A stretch of 64,000 nucleotides of DNA from Rhipicephalus microplus (taxonomy: Eukaryota > Arthropoda > Arachnida > Ixodida > Ixodidae): positions 78,758,987 to 78,822,986 of the forward strand of contig NC_134707.1 of the NCBI RefSeq assembly GCF_043290135.1. The letters are read 5' to 3'. Of this stretch, positions 22,214-53,375 are shown one piece after another (the stretch's first letter is position 1; each line of letters begins with the position of its first letter). Under the pieces are notes generated by a model that saw nothing but the letters and a program-made list of their open reading frames with translations, made no database searches and was not told the origin of the DNA. Made by a program: the position numbers and the translations under genes.

Positions 22214-23269
22214 TACTGTAAACCGGAACAGGCTCTTACAGAAGTGGGTCTAAACGAGTACAGATTGATTACTACATAAGTACATATCTACTGAAGAACC
22301 ATATTAAGGCTTAACAAGCCTAAGCCTTGACGAAAGAGCTAGCAGAGCTGCAAGTAATTTATTGTAATGCAAAAAAACACACCACTCAGCAAAGCAGGGA
22401 CGTTTAAGGACGTTTAGTATACGTTTATGCGGTCATTAGGACGTGCTTAAACAGTAGTGAACTACTACAAAGTGCTTGTTCGTATGTGCAGCGCGTTTAT
22501 TTAAAATTTAGTAGTTTAGTCACTCTTAAATACTAGTGTTTCTCGAAACATTAACCAGTCTGTTCATATGTGCGGCGCGTTAGATGAGCATCATCTACCA
22601 TTGTTTCTCACAACTATAATACGTTTTTGATCTGACACAGCTGGTGCATGTTGCTTTATGGTCAGAACAAGGCTGTCATGTGCTTAGCTCTTCGCTGGGT
22701 AAGTGAGTGGGTGAAATTTCAAGAACAATGTTAGATAAAATATTGGACTGTCACAAGTGGATATTTTAGGCATTTCTAAAGACACGCAGTGTTCAGCGGT
22801 GATTGAATAATTTATTTTATTACAGGTGACATTGCTTTCTCAACCACGGACATTAGTAAGTGTTGCAGCTGCTTCTGTCTTTCAGTGCCACTCACCACTG
22901 TAAACGCACATTTTAACAAAAGGACTTGGCATCGTGGATGGAGAGTTATATTTATTACATGCAAGGCAAAACTTCACGCACTATTTATTATTTAAAGCAA
23001 AATACAAAAATGAGCCAAAGTAGCGTTTAGACGGCCTATTCAAAGACATGTGAATAGAACTTTTTGAGCTGCCATAGTTAGGCAATATCTCGCAGGCGTT
23101 CACCTGATTCGATCATTGCAAGATACCATGCAAAGCTCCATTGAGAGCCTGATACTGCTTGTATACTGAGAAGCGAATGTGTACAGTTTTTATGCAGTGA
23201 CGGCGGAACGTAACTACGCATCAGCTTAAGAAGGTATGGAAGCGCTCGAGCACGCGTTCTAGATGTGAA
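22211..23269. other. No gene recognised
   Basis: AT-rich DNA between the (ATT)n tract and the GC-rich repeat. No long frames and no repeat noticed. Confidence 0.4.
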
Positions 23270-23925
23270 GCATTATATGGTCGAGTTCTGTCCGGTTTGC
23301 AGCGTGACCACCCATACAGCGCATGCGCGTTCCCTCCCCTTCTCCTACGCTCCCCCTCTCTCGCCCCGCAATGCCGACGCAGGCAGCGCCTGCTTGCGTG
23401 TATGCTCGCTCACCCTCATCTGCGCATTCCTCCTCGCGGTGTTTACACCCCCGTTGCGCATTCGCATCACCTCCCCTCCTCTCCTACACTCCCCCTTCGT
23501 CTCGGAACGCCGACACAGGCAGCGTCGGCTAGCGAGTTTCTTGACTGAAAAAATCAACTGCTCGTGCTGCACAACCATTCTGTAGTCCACTGCCCACCCC
23601 GTATATATAGGCACTCGATCTTGACCTCCAAGGTAATGCCGGTGGGAGAATTCTTCTGTGCGTTGTTGAACAATTAAAATTCTCATCGTGCGCGTTAACT
23701 AAAAGCGGGCTGAGGGTTTCTGTGTCCAATTGGAGTCATCTTTCTCTCATTCCCTATTAGCAGCGATGTTCATGTTCCAGTAGAAAGCAACGGATCGTCA
23801 CTGCGTGCTTTGCACCTCTCCAGGTTTCTCTTCTGCGCAACGCCGCGATGAGCGCCAGCGTCAACGCAGCCTCCAGCGCAAGCGTTAGCACCCGCTACTT
23901 CGCATCTACACACGGTCCCCTTTAG
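23270..23925 (+). repeat. GC-rich dispersed repeat with internal duplication and TATA-like box
   Basis: The first half contains two related copies about 137 bp apart; cgcatgcgcgttccctcccc at 23320 pairs with cgcattcgcatcacctcccc at 23457. A TATA-like box (gtatatatagg, about 23600) follows. After that come aattaaaattctcatcg and gcgcgttaac, and then a segment (23745-23925) that occurs again, reversed, at 47278-47440. The layout (GC-rich block, TATA, downstream leader) resembles a retroelement LTR or a mobile promoter, but I found no coding region or matching second end. The overlapping 83-113 codon frames here are composition effects. Confidence 0.5.
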
Positions 23926-26541
23926 CGTTATAATTTTTTTTATTCAACGGTAATGGCTCGAGTAGTACCGTGCTAGCGCGCGTCTGTTTTACACTTCGTG
24001 CATTGCGAGCATTTTGTTTTCTTTCTCGGAAAAATTAAGCAACCAGGTAGATTTGCTTGATTCGGGGATTATTTCAGGTGATGTAAAACATAAAATCGAT
24101 ATTTCACTGACTTGAGTAAAAATAAAAAGTGTTAGCTAATTAGTTAATGAGTTAGTTGATTATTTAGCGCTGAGTCATGAACTATACATGTATGAAAACG
24201 CTACTACCACTAATATACAATACGTAGGACGCACCTAGAACTCATTTTTTTAACTGGCCGTATGCCGATTCGGGGGTTAGATGTAGTTTTAAAAGTGAGT
24301 GGCATAGTCGTTAGCTGCATATGTTTAACAGTTCGTGTATTTGTGTCGTCTTGACCCTAACAACAGCCTTCTAGAGAACCATTATAGTTGTTAAAAATAT
24401 TGGTCCTAGTCATAACACCTGAACACCTTGATAGTCTACGAATAATTTTCATTCTACCCATCTCTCACCAGGCAGCACGACAGGGCTGTAAGTACGCACA
24501 CCATATACATCGCCTAGTTGTCGCCTTTAAACACATTTTTTTTTCTTCCAGTACATCGGAACGTTTATAGCTTCTTCAAAAACAGGATTTATTTTATCAT
24601 TCACGTATCTACAGTAGCGATTTCCTATTTTACGGTATGTGATTTTTTGTGAAACAATTAACTCAGTCATTCAAAAATGATGCTACTGACAGGTAGAACA
24701 CAATCAGTGTACAAAATTGTATTAATAAAGGAGCAATCATCAAGCAGGCCAAAACTATACCTCTCGTGCGCATTGGCCGCTTTTTTTCTCTTACTTGTTT
24801 TGAGGGCATGTGCTTTATGGGCATGTGCCCCTCCTCACGCTTTTGGAAAGTTAATTATGTTAAAAGGTAAAGGTATACAGACGAAAACAGTCGATTTGGC
24901 ACGATAGTTGAATATTTGGTCTACTGTACTCCCCGCTTCCCTGCTGTACAAAGCAAGTAACTTGATAAGCATTTTTGTTCTGCTAGTTGGTACATGCTTA
25001 CTGAATTGCAAAAGGACACCCAGGTAGGGCATCCTTTCTTGCTGAACAGAACAGACACCCTTTCTGTTTTTTCTTTATTTTTCTTCCTTCGTGGTGAGTG
25101 TTTTTCTTTTAATTCAGTGTGCAAGGCATGCTGTTGTCAGCTGACTATTATTAACTTCAACTTAGCAACGCGTTGTTGAGCAGAAGAACATGTGTCTCTC
25201 AGGCGGAGCGTTTGAACATGTTCACAACGTTGTTGCGTTTTCTCCGAAAGCAGCAAGTTGACGATGGCGGCAACGATAAGTAAAGTAAATGCATGACGCG
25301 CTGACGCATGGCTGCTACCTTAGCCACGAACTGGTGTAGTTTGGTGCCGTGCATGTGGGCAACAACATTAACATTGGTCCTTTATACACCGTTATCACCC
25401 TTATACACCTTTATCAGGCCACATGCGTAGCATGATACACCAATAAATGTACTACGTCAGTGGCACAACGTGAATCATGATACATCAATTCAAAAACTTG
25501 TATTGCGCGTGCATTAGGTGAAACACATGTAGGTACATAACGATTACCGTCTTAACGCCGAATGCGCTTAAAGACAAGGACCCGAACAAATAAATTTGCG
25601 CCGGATCTTTTCTATCAAAAAAATGATTCACATAGCGCCGCAGCAATGCTCTTTCATGAAGTTTGTTGACATCTGTCTGAAAAACAGTTAGTTATTAATG
25701 TTCTAAAAACCTTCGTGGATCAATATAAATTGTTTTCATTCTAGCCTGGCTTAAATATAAGGCACTTTCTGTGGAGAAACGAAATGTGCGCAGCAAGTAA
25801 CTAATTCTAACGCCAGACAGGCGTAGGAAGAAAAGGAGATGCTTGAACAAAGGTTTTCTCTGGGAACATATACGCTGCAGCTTTGAACAGTCAAGATCAC
25901 TTGTTGAAACCTGGCTTCATCAAAAACCTTTTCCATAGCGTTTTCATCTCTTCCAGCTTCCAGCAACACCTTAACTTCAGGCGGCTTATTTGTGTTACAG
26001 CAAGTGCAGTGTTACACGTCAGTGTGCGTTACTCAGCTCACACTATTCCAATGAGTGGGCTGTGCTGACAGCAAAATGAAAAAAGGAGCTTCTGTTAAGT
26101 TGCGTAGAGGGCGTATTCTTCATGATGAGCGCTTATCGTGTTCGTTGCACCAAGTGAAATTGTTATGCGAGTGTCGCTCAGTCGTCAGCGCTATATTGCA
26201 TGGTATCTAATCTTAAACTACTTTACATTGAAGTTCACCGTGAATTTATGGCATGGGCATCCTAATCGTCACTTTGCGAAGCGGAGAATTAAGAGGGCTT
26301 TATTCTTTCAAGATCGGAGGGTTAGAACTCTGGCAGTTGATCAAATCGGTAGCTTTCATGCTCTTGTGACGGCTAAGAAACTTCTGGTGCTTAGTGCGAA
26401 CGTGTTTGGGTTGTTGCTGCTGATTCTTTTTTTTCCTAAATCTACCTAGTTTATAAGCATGCTTCTTATCACGCATACATGGCACGGTATAACAGCACCA
26501 CATTCACACGCGTCGTGTACACTTGTCTTTCCATGCTCTAG
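23926..26541. other. No gene recognised; would be intron 1 if the first exon is real
   Basis: AT-rich DNA. Frames of 60-103 codons on both strands carry no motif. A hydrophobic run within the + frame at 24677-24907 is not followed by a donor in a useful place. Confidence 0.35.
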
Positions 26542-46790
<20,249 letters not shown>

Positions 46791-46875
46791 AAAGCTGAGG
46801 ACACACGATACTGTTATTTTCTTATTTTTTAGCGCGCCTTATTTCGTGGTCGGTTACCATTATTGAGGTCGCTTC

Positions 46876-46881
46876 AATAAA
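46876..46881 (+). terminator. AATAAA polyadenylation signal
   Basis: AATAAA 86 bases after the stop codon of exon I, followed by a T-rich stretch (catttttgttac). This gives a short 3' UTR of roughly 110 bases. Confidence 0.7.
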
Positions 46882-46974
46882 CATTTTTGTTACGAAAGTA
46901 CTTTAGTATCGGAAGAAAAAAATGCTGTCACTATGGCGGCCCATTAGTACATTGTCTTATTTAGAAATTTGTAA

Positions 46975-47125
46975 AGTCTGCCTCTATGCATCAGGGGCTA
47001 GGTTGCCAGGCTGCTGTCCAGAAGGTCGCGGTTTCGATCCCAGTCGTGGCGATCACATTTTGATGGAGGCGGAATGGTAAAGGCCCGTGTACTGTGCGAT
47101 GTCAGTGCTCGTTAACGGGATGGTC
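46975..47125 (+). repeat. Partial tRNA-derived SINE
   Basis: The B-box-like gcggtttcgatcccagtc follows a degenerate head. The words tgatggaggcggaatgg, aaggcccgtgtactgtgcg and gtgctcgttaacgggatgg follow the body of the intact SINE but stop before the (AATC)n tail. Confidence 0.7.
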
Positions 47126-47277
47126 AAAACTTCCGCTCCCAAAAATCGACCACGTCCTTCACTGTCTTCGTGGCGCACGATACTCGTCATTCGTAGAACA
47201 GCGCTCGGCTTACTGGCAACTTTTGTCGACAACTTAGACGAAGAAGAAGATTACAGAATCTGTCTCTGCAGGTAACC

Positions 47278-47440
47278 GTGTGTAGATCTGAAGCAGCGGG
47301 TGCTAACGCTTACATTGGTGGCGGCGTTGACGCTATAGTGCTCATCGCCGTGTTGCGCAAGAGAGAAACATGGGGAGGCGCAAAGCGCTAATCTCTGTTT
47401 CCTACTGAAACATGCTGCGAACTGTTATTGCTGAACAATG
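47278..47440 (-). repeat. Second copy of the dispersed repeat segment seen at 23745-23925
   Basis: In reverse complement this reads gcgcaacacggcgatgagc, then agcgtcaacgccgccacc and gcgttagcacccgctgcttc, matching gcgcaacgccgcgatgagcg, agcgtcaacgcagcctcc and gcgttagcacccgctacttc at 23.8 kb. The GC-rich TATA-bearing part of the 23-kb copy is not present here. Confidence 0.75.
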
Positions 47441-48689
47441 CGTAGGAGCTAGAATGCTTCCACCGGCACTGTTTTGGAGTTCAAGATTAGCCAGTGAGCG
47501 GTTGTGGAGCGCGGGCAGTCGTTTTTTTTTTTTTAAATGCAAAGGCATTTTTTAGTCGGGCTATGTCAGGCGTCCGTCGGGATCCATCCACCGCCCTCTC
47601 CCATAGCAACAGCTGTGGGCACGCGTTTAAGATTGCGGGTGGCGGTGGTGGCGTCGTGAACGTTTTTTAACACATGGAAGAGTGCTGCTGTCGTAGTACT
47701 GTGTCTACACGTGCCTGCCACGTCTATGCACGACGTGTCTTTGTGCATAAGATATCCTATGAAATGCGGACGGGGAACGAAAGCACACAAGAATGGTTTA
47801 GGCGAAAGAGCTAGGCCTCACGAGGTCAACCTGCACGACTGTTAGGCGCGCACTTGTGCAGACATGGTCGCATATCACCCAAAAGAAACATCGACGACGT
47901 CACCGCAATGAGAATATAATAATGTAAAACCGCGATATAAAAAATTTCTGGCACTTATTACTTAACCAGAAGAAAATTCATGTGCAGCATAAAACTCTTA
48001 CGAGCCACGAAAATAAAAACTTTTGTTTATTTGTTTATTTATCGGCTTCAGTTTTTTTTTTTACTTCATAGACTCGTAGTTAGTCATACTGCGCTACACA
48101 CCACTTTTACTTGGTGCAATTAGTGCGGTAATATTTTTCCCGCGATGTTTTGTTCTCGCAAACGCCAGGAAGTTTCTGTTCACAACTGAGAACTTCATTG
48201 CTGTTATTAGGTAACATGTCCAATGAGTCAATTTCGCAATGTTCATTTCCTGAGAAAAAACAACAACCGTCAGTTGTCGGAAAGTAAAGCAAAAAACATG
48301 TTACTACGCTGTGTGCATGTTATACTCAATGGGGTAGTATAAACAAAAAAGCGTCACTTTTCAATATATTTGTGCCACATTCATGTTCTTGGCAAACAGA
48401 AAGGATACCATGAGACGAACCTCAGCAAATACAATGAAAGAAAGTAGGCTATCGTATTTTGTAGGAGAATATTTAAACGCAAAGGCGGCATAAAGCTCGC
48501 TTATCAACGCAAGCTCGTTTTCTCGCTTCGAGTAATGTTGACGTGAAAGACAAGACTGGCAGCGTTCACGAGATAAAGAAAACGGAAATCAGCTATACGT
48601 TATAAAGCTGCACATTCGCAAATGACCACCAGTATTGCAGTCATGCGGTGCCTAAGTCACACTTCGAAGCACTGTGACATTGCACATAC
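47441..48689. other. No gene recognised
   Basis: AT-rich intergenic DNA with T homopolymers (47521-47534, 48051-48062). Frames under 75 codons without motif. Confidence 0.4.
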
Positions 48690-48930
48690 ACAACCCACAT
48701 AAACACACCTTTCGTCCGATGCTGATCCACTCATGTGTGGTAAATCTGGCAAGCCCCTTACACTGTTTCATATTTTCATCCTGTGCCCTCAGCTAAATGC
48801 AACTAGACAAAAACATTTCCCTTTGGCACACCACGGCCGTTTTCCACTTCTTGCCATGTTGCTCGGCAGAAAACCTCTTTTCAAAGCACGAATCAATACA
48901 GGTATTTTCAAAACAGTTTTGATGCTTTAA
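48690..48930 (+). pseudogene. LINE polymerase C-terminal fragment
   Basis: The frame MCGKSGKPLTLFHIFILCPQ, then LNATRQKHFPLAHHG, PLLAMLLGRKPLFK and FKTVLML resembles the cysteine-containing C-terminus of arthropod LINEs (CxxC...LxHIF..CPxLxxxRxxHFP...LLGxxPLF). No upstream reverse transcriptase is preserved. Moderate confidence from recalled pattern only. Confidence 0.45.
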
Positions 48931-48948
48931 AAATGAACTTTGAAAATG

Positions 48949-48983
48949 ACGATGATTCTAGTGACGAGCACTAGAATCATCGT
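48949..48983. repeat. Perfect 15-bp hairpin, 5-nt loop
   Basis: ACGATGATTCTAGTG, then acgag, then the exact reverse complement. It lies just after the LINE fragment. No T-run follows. Confidence 0.85.
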
Positions 48984-49134
48984 GCGCACCGACGCGCGAG
49001 CGGGTTTGTCACGCTGTATTTTTGTATTTCGCGGGCACTTTTAATTAGCAGCAAAACACTAATACTTAACAAATACAAAGATCAAAACTATCTACTTCGA
49101 CGTTTTGCCAAACAAAGTACATCTTTTTCATTAA

Positions 49135-49401
<267 letters not shown>

Positions 49402-49414
49402 TGAGCGTAGTCAC

Positions 49415-50575
49415 GAATCTAGTGCGTCGTCGGTTCATGGGAAAGGGTAAACTTTTGTGCGTTATTTTGTTCAGTGCCCGGTAATCAATGGAAAAAAGTA
49501 CTGTTCCGTCTTTATTTTGCACCAAAACAACTGGCGAAGTCCACGGACTCAAGGAAGGACGTATGATATTCCGTCGAAGAATGTCTGAGACGTTTTCCTC
49601 GATTATCTTCTTTTCTGTAAGAGACACGCGGTATGCACGCCGGTGAATAATTCGGGAGCCCTTAGTCTAAATTCGGTGAGTCACCGAAGTTGTCATACCA
49701 AAGGCAGCAGAATGAACGTCAAACAAAGAGAGATGTCTGTTCAATAAATTCAGCAATTCTTGACTCTGGGCTGCTGTCAGATCAGGGCTTATCGTCACCG
49801 ATAGAGGAGTGGGAGAGTTGAGTGGCGGCGCGCTTTGCTCTGGTAGGTCTTCTTGATTTGGAGGGGCAATAATTGCAACGGGATGCGGGCCAATAGTGCA
49901 TGTCACTGTTGATCCACAGGGCAACAATAAGAGTTCGGGGGTCTTATTTAATTACGTAATAAAAGCAGACCCTTCTGAAAAATTAACAAGGCCTGGAATG
50001 ATCAGAATGACTCGATGTACCGTGTGGCCATAAGGTAGTAGAAGCACGTCGACATCCATAATGTTGAAGCAATTAACGCTAATTATTTCTTCTCGGGATG
50101 GCCAAAGAACATAATCTGAAGTAGTGACGAGACAAATGCACTCGTCGTGTTCCGATAGAGAAGAGTCGGTGGGATTGAGGTGGATGAGGCGCTGATGACA
50201 GGATATAGAAGCGCATGCAGACGACAGGAAATCCCACCCCAAAATGAGTTCGTGGGTGCACTCACGAAGAACTGCAACGGCAATATGATGACGAATACTG
50301 TCTATGAAAACACGAACTGTACACTGGGCGAGTGGACAAGTAATGGCGTTCGTCGCAGCACGGAGAGACGGGCCCGAGTAAGGTGTTGTGACTTTGCGGA
50401 GACGGGAGCAAATGTCAGAGCGAATAATCGAAATAGCAGCGCGTATCCACTAGAGCTTCGACGCGTATACCTTCTACTAACACTGTTGACAAGTTCGATG
50501 GTATGTCTGGAGGAATTGCTGGCTGTCCGGTGGAGATGGTTTCCCCTTCTAAAGCTGCATTGGGGAGTTTTCTGA
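49415..50575 (-). pseudogene. pol fragment, element 4: protease and start of reverse transcriptase
   Basis: Reading - strand frames in order: IRVEALVDT (protease, but the following GA of DTGA is lost), HELILGWDFLSSACASI, then a linker with SVTISPDLTAAQSQELLNLL and TTSVTHRI. Reverse transcriptase follows with PSLSPWTSPVVLVQNKDG and SIDYRALNKITHK. The frame leaves the family consensus at the YPLPRIDD block (here LPFPMNRRR) and meets the microsatellite. The catalytic YLDD is not present. Confidence 0.8.
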
Positions 50576-51840
50576 GTGGGCATTCAAAACATTGGAGGCA
50601 GGTCGCAGAGGCGACACGGAACGGCGATTGAGAGATGGTGGGCGGTGGCGAGACTCACGGGAGTTCACAGGCAGACCCATACTGTAAGGTGGAGAGGACG
50701 CACGCGGAAAGGAAGACCGGTAAGGCGTGCGCTGATAGTTCTTGGGTGGACTGAAGCGTCCGCGTTCCTCTGGAGCGTAGCCACGTTGCTCGCCCCGTTG
50801 GCGCCTTCGGAAAAAGCGAGATATGTGACCCCTATAGCCGCAATACTAACAGATTGGGAGACGAAGAGGCGGCACGGTGTAATAGGGTTGTGGGCGCATC
50901 GGTGGTGACACTGACGCCACAGGTACAAGGCCACCTGGTGTAGTCACTGAGTCACTGGGACAGTGGTGGGTGCTGAGAGCGCCGCAACATCTGCATACGT
51001 TGGTACTTGATGAGGTCTATATTCGGCGGAGCAAGGTGGATGTGACGCAGATGCCTTGCCTATTGATGTCCCGCAAGTTGGTTGGAGCTGAGGTTAAAGT
51101 AGATGGTGGAGCGCAGGAAGAGCAGCGTCCATGAAGCTCCTCACGAACGATGTCGCGGACCAGGGCACGTATGTCGAGGTCCGCAGGAAGACGAGTGTGC
51201 GAGGCATCATGGCACAGAAGAAGAGACTGAAGTTCTTATAGTCTGTGGCAAATGGTGATGACATCTTGAGTCGTGGTAGGATTTTGCGATGCAAGGGCGT
51301 TGAATGCGACGGTATTTTGTGCATTTGATAATATGGCATATTTGGTCGTTTAAGGCATAGATGAGTTTACACGCTTTAACAAGGCAAGAACATCCTCATT
51401 GTACGAGGTGTATGATTAACCCGCCAGTTGAATGCGTTCAGCAAGCTTCTTCGTTGCTGCTTCAGCGCGAACACTGGGGGAACCGAAAATCTGACGGAGC
51501 TGCCGTGCGAATGTGTCCCAGTCGGGAAGATCTTGGAGGTGGTTCCAAAACCAGGTTTTGGCAAAATCAGTTAGGTGGAAAGGGACCGTACGCAACTTGT
51601 GTAGAGTATCCCACCTGTTCAACTCGCTGACAAGGTCGTAGGTGTGTAGCCATTCTTCAACGTCATCCCCTTTGAGACCCGAAAATACTGGCGGATCACG
51701 CTGGTGGCTGTGGATGGCCAGGGTCGACGGCGGAGGCTGAACTGGGCTGGTGGTGTTGGATGGACCAGGATTGTCTGGTGGTAGTAGACGACGACCCGAG
51801 CGGAGCTCCAGTGGTAATGTGCGAGAGGACTTGGAGATCG
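50576..51840 (-). pseudogene. gag fragment, element 4
   Basis: Capsid-like segments lie in different frames: QYFRVSKGMTLKNGYTPTT (family: F-x-G-x-x-DDVEEWL), LNRWDTLHKLRTVPFHLTD-like and AKTWFWNHLQDLPDWDTFA. A zinc-knuckle remnant (CGYRGHISRFF) sits near 50840. In the final part gag ends ENSPMQL with TAG while another frame carries the K-L continuation of pol. Broken by frameshifts. Confidence 0.7.
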
Positions 51841-51861
51841 AGAAGCACCTCCACCAACTAT

Positions 51862-51986
51862 GAGGAAGAGCTTTATCGAGGCGAGCTCAAGCTGGCAGAC
51901 ACTGATGATGTTATCTACAGATGAGGAATTATACAAATGATGATGACACGCGTCAAATTGATGAAGAAGAGTCGGTGACTACGCTC

Positions 51987-51989
<3 letters not shown>
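51862..51989 (-). repeat. LTR of element 4
   Basis: About 128 bp, TGTGAGCGTA...CTTCCTCA on the - strand, placed by the primer-binding site at its inner end and by the (AT)n tract at its outer end. There is no second copy in the window to confirm its limits. Confidence 0.6.

Positions 51990-52034
<45 letters not shown>
51990..52034. repeat. (AT)n microsatellite beside element 4
   Basis: About 45 bases of TA repeat directly against the outer end of the element 4 LTR. Confidence 0.96.
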
Positions 52035-52035
<1 letters not shown>

Positions 52036-52391
52036 TAATGCGCTTTCATTATTTAGCCAAAGTTTTGACGCGAGCTTCGTCTTTTTCTAGGCATAATGAT
52101 ATTTACACACTTTCCGTGTCTTTTTATACTTTGTTTGTTGAGACAAGAGGGAAGGGGGCAGAAGGGAAAAATGATACAGATAGAAAAGGGGGAAAAGTAA
52201 AAAGAAGAGGAAGAAAGAATAAAGAAACAATAAGAAGAAATACACGACGGGATTAGTAAGGAACGACATCTCAAGAGAGTAAGGCGAACGTGAACATTGT
52301 TGCAGTAAATGAACCATGCCATCATTCAGAGGCTCTATACAAGCAACTCAAATAGACCGACCGCAACGTAACCAAACTTATTCTTTACCAT

Positions 52392-52394
<3 letters not shown>
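52035..52394. other. No gene recognised
   Basis: A purine-rich + strand (ggaaaaatgatacagatag, gaagaggaagaaag) between two AT tracts. No motif; open frames are composition effects. Confidence 0.5.

Positions 52395-52477
<83 letters not shown>
52395..52477. repeat. (AT)n microsatellite
   Basis: About 83 bases of pure TA repeat. Confidence 0.97.
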
Positions 52478-52480
<3 letters not shown>

Positions 52481-52513
52481 GAAGAATAACTTAGGTTGCC
52501 GCAAGGTTATAAA

Positions 52514-53063
52514 TATGAAAGTAGATGCGCTTTCACATCATTATCATCATCATCATCATCATCAGCCTGACTACGTCCACTGCAGGACAAAGGCCTCTCC
52601 CATGTTCCGCCAGTTAACCCGTTCCTGTGCTTGCTGCTGCCAATTTATACCCGCAAACTTCTTAATCTCATCTGCCCACCTAATCTTCTGTCTCCCCCTA
52701 ACCCGCTTCCCTTCTCTGAGAATCCAGTCAGTTACCCTTAATGACCAGCGGTTATCCTGTCTACGCGCTACATGCCCTGCCCATGTCCATTTCTTCTTCT
52801 TGATTTCAGCTATGATATCCTTAACCCCCGTTTGTTCCCTAATCCACTCTGCTCTCTTCTTGTCTCTTAAGGTTACACCTACCATTTTTCTTTCCATTGC
52901 TCGCTGCGTCGTCCTCAATTTAAGCTGAACCCTCTTTGTAAGTCTCCAGGTTTCTGCTCCGTAGCTAAGTACCGGCAAGATACAGCTGTTATATACCTTC
53001 CTCTACAGGGTTCCTGTCGAAACGTCGGCACAATAAACAGTTGTTATGTGAAAGCGCATCTAC

Positions 53064-53070
<7 letters not shown>
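52514..53070. repeat. 25-bp inverted repeats around an RTE fragment
   Basis: TATGAAAGTAGATGCGCTTT (then cacat) at 52514-52538 is the exact reverse complement of 53046-53070. Between them lie a 5'-truncated RTE copy on the - strand and, next to the right arm, half of a hammerhead-like core (53004-53026: acaggg, ttcctgt, CGAAACGTC). The right arm with its ribozyme-like part looks like the end of a Penelope-like element; the left arm is a reversed copy of its tip. Confidence 0.7.
52539..53003 (-). pseudogene. RTE LINE C-terminal fragment with (ATG)n tail
   Basis: The - strand frame 52571-52978 reads LSYGAETWRLTKRVQLKL, TTQRAMERKMVGVTLRDKK, WTWAGHVARRQDNRWSLR, and WQQQAQERVNWRNMGEAFVL before its stop. 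This is the conserved end of RTE/BovB polymerases (YGSETW, QRAMERxMLGVTLRDR, WAGHVAR, W.R..EAF). The 3' tail is a run of ATG/ATA units (52539-52563). It is 5'-truncated and the remaining 135 codons are open. It supplies the region missing from the copy at 10 kb. Confidence 0.85.

Positions 53071-53095
<25 letters not shown>
53071..53095. repeat. (AT)n microsatellite, left flank of element 3
   Basis: Short TA repeat directly against the left LTR of element 3; its last four bases are atat. Confidence 0.95.
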
Positions 53096-53098
<3 letters not shown>

Positions 53099-53276
53099 CC
53101 CGACGTCAAGAGAGAGGTCGTACTAGAAGACGCTGAGAAAACAGCAGCGGGTCGGTCTTTTTGTTAACCGCGTGAGAGAGAGTTCCTCATCTTTGTCGTT
53201 GTTGCGTTCTGCATAAAAGCGTGCAGATGCGCGTATGCGCTGTCGCCTTCGTCTTTTTCGCGGGACGCACGTGACA
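53096..53276 (-). repeat. 3' LTR of element 3
   Basis: 181 bp, tgtcccgacg to acgtgaca on the + strand. Matches 58312-58492 over its full length as far as I can compare. Confidence 0.95.
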
Positions 53277-53375
53277 TTTGCCTCCCTCCAAAAATGGCAT
53301 CGTCCCGATGCGCAGCCAAGGCACTCTACTTATAAAAACGCACATATGCACCGGCACGCACAGGACAAACGAGAG

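Noticed and set aside
23265..23729. Four overlapping frames of 66-113 codons
   Set aside because: Open because the DNA is GC-rich and duplicated. The nucleotide repeat structure explains them.
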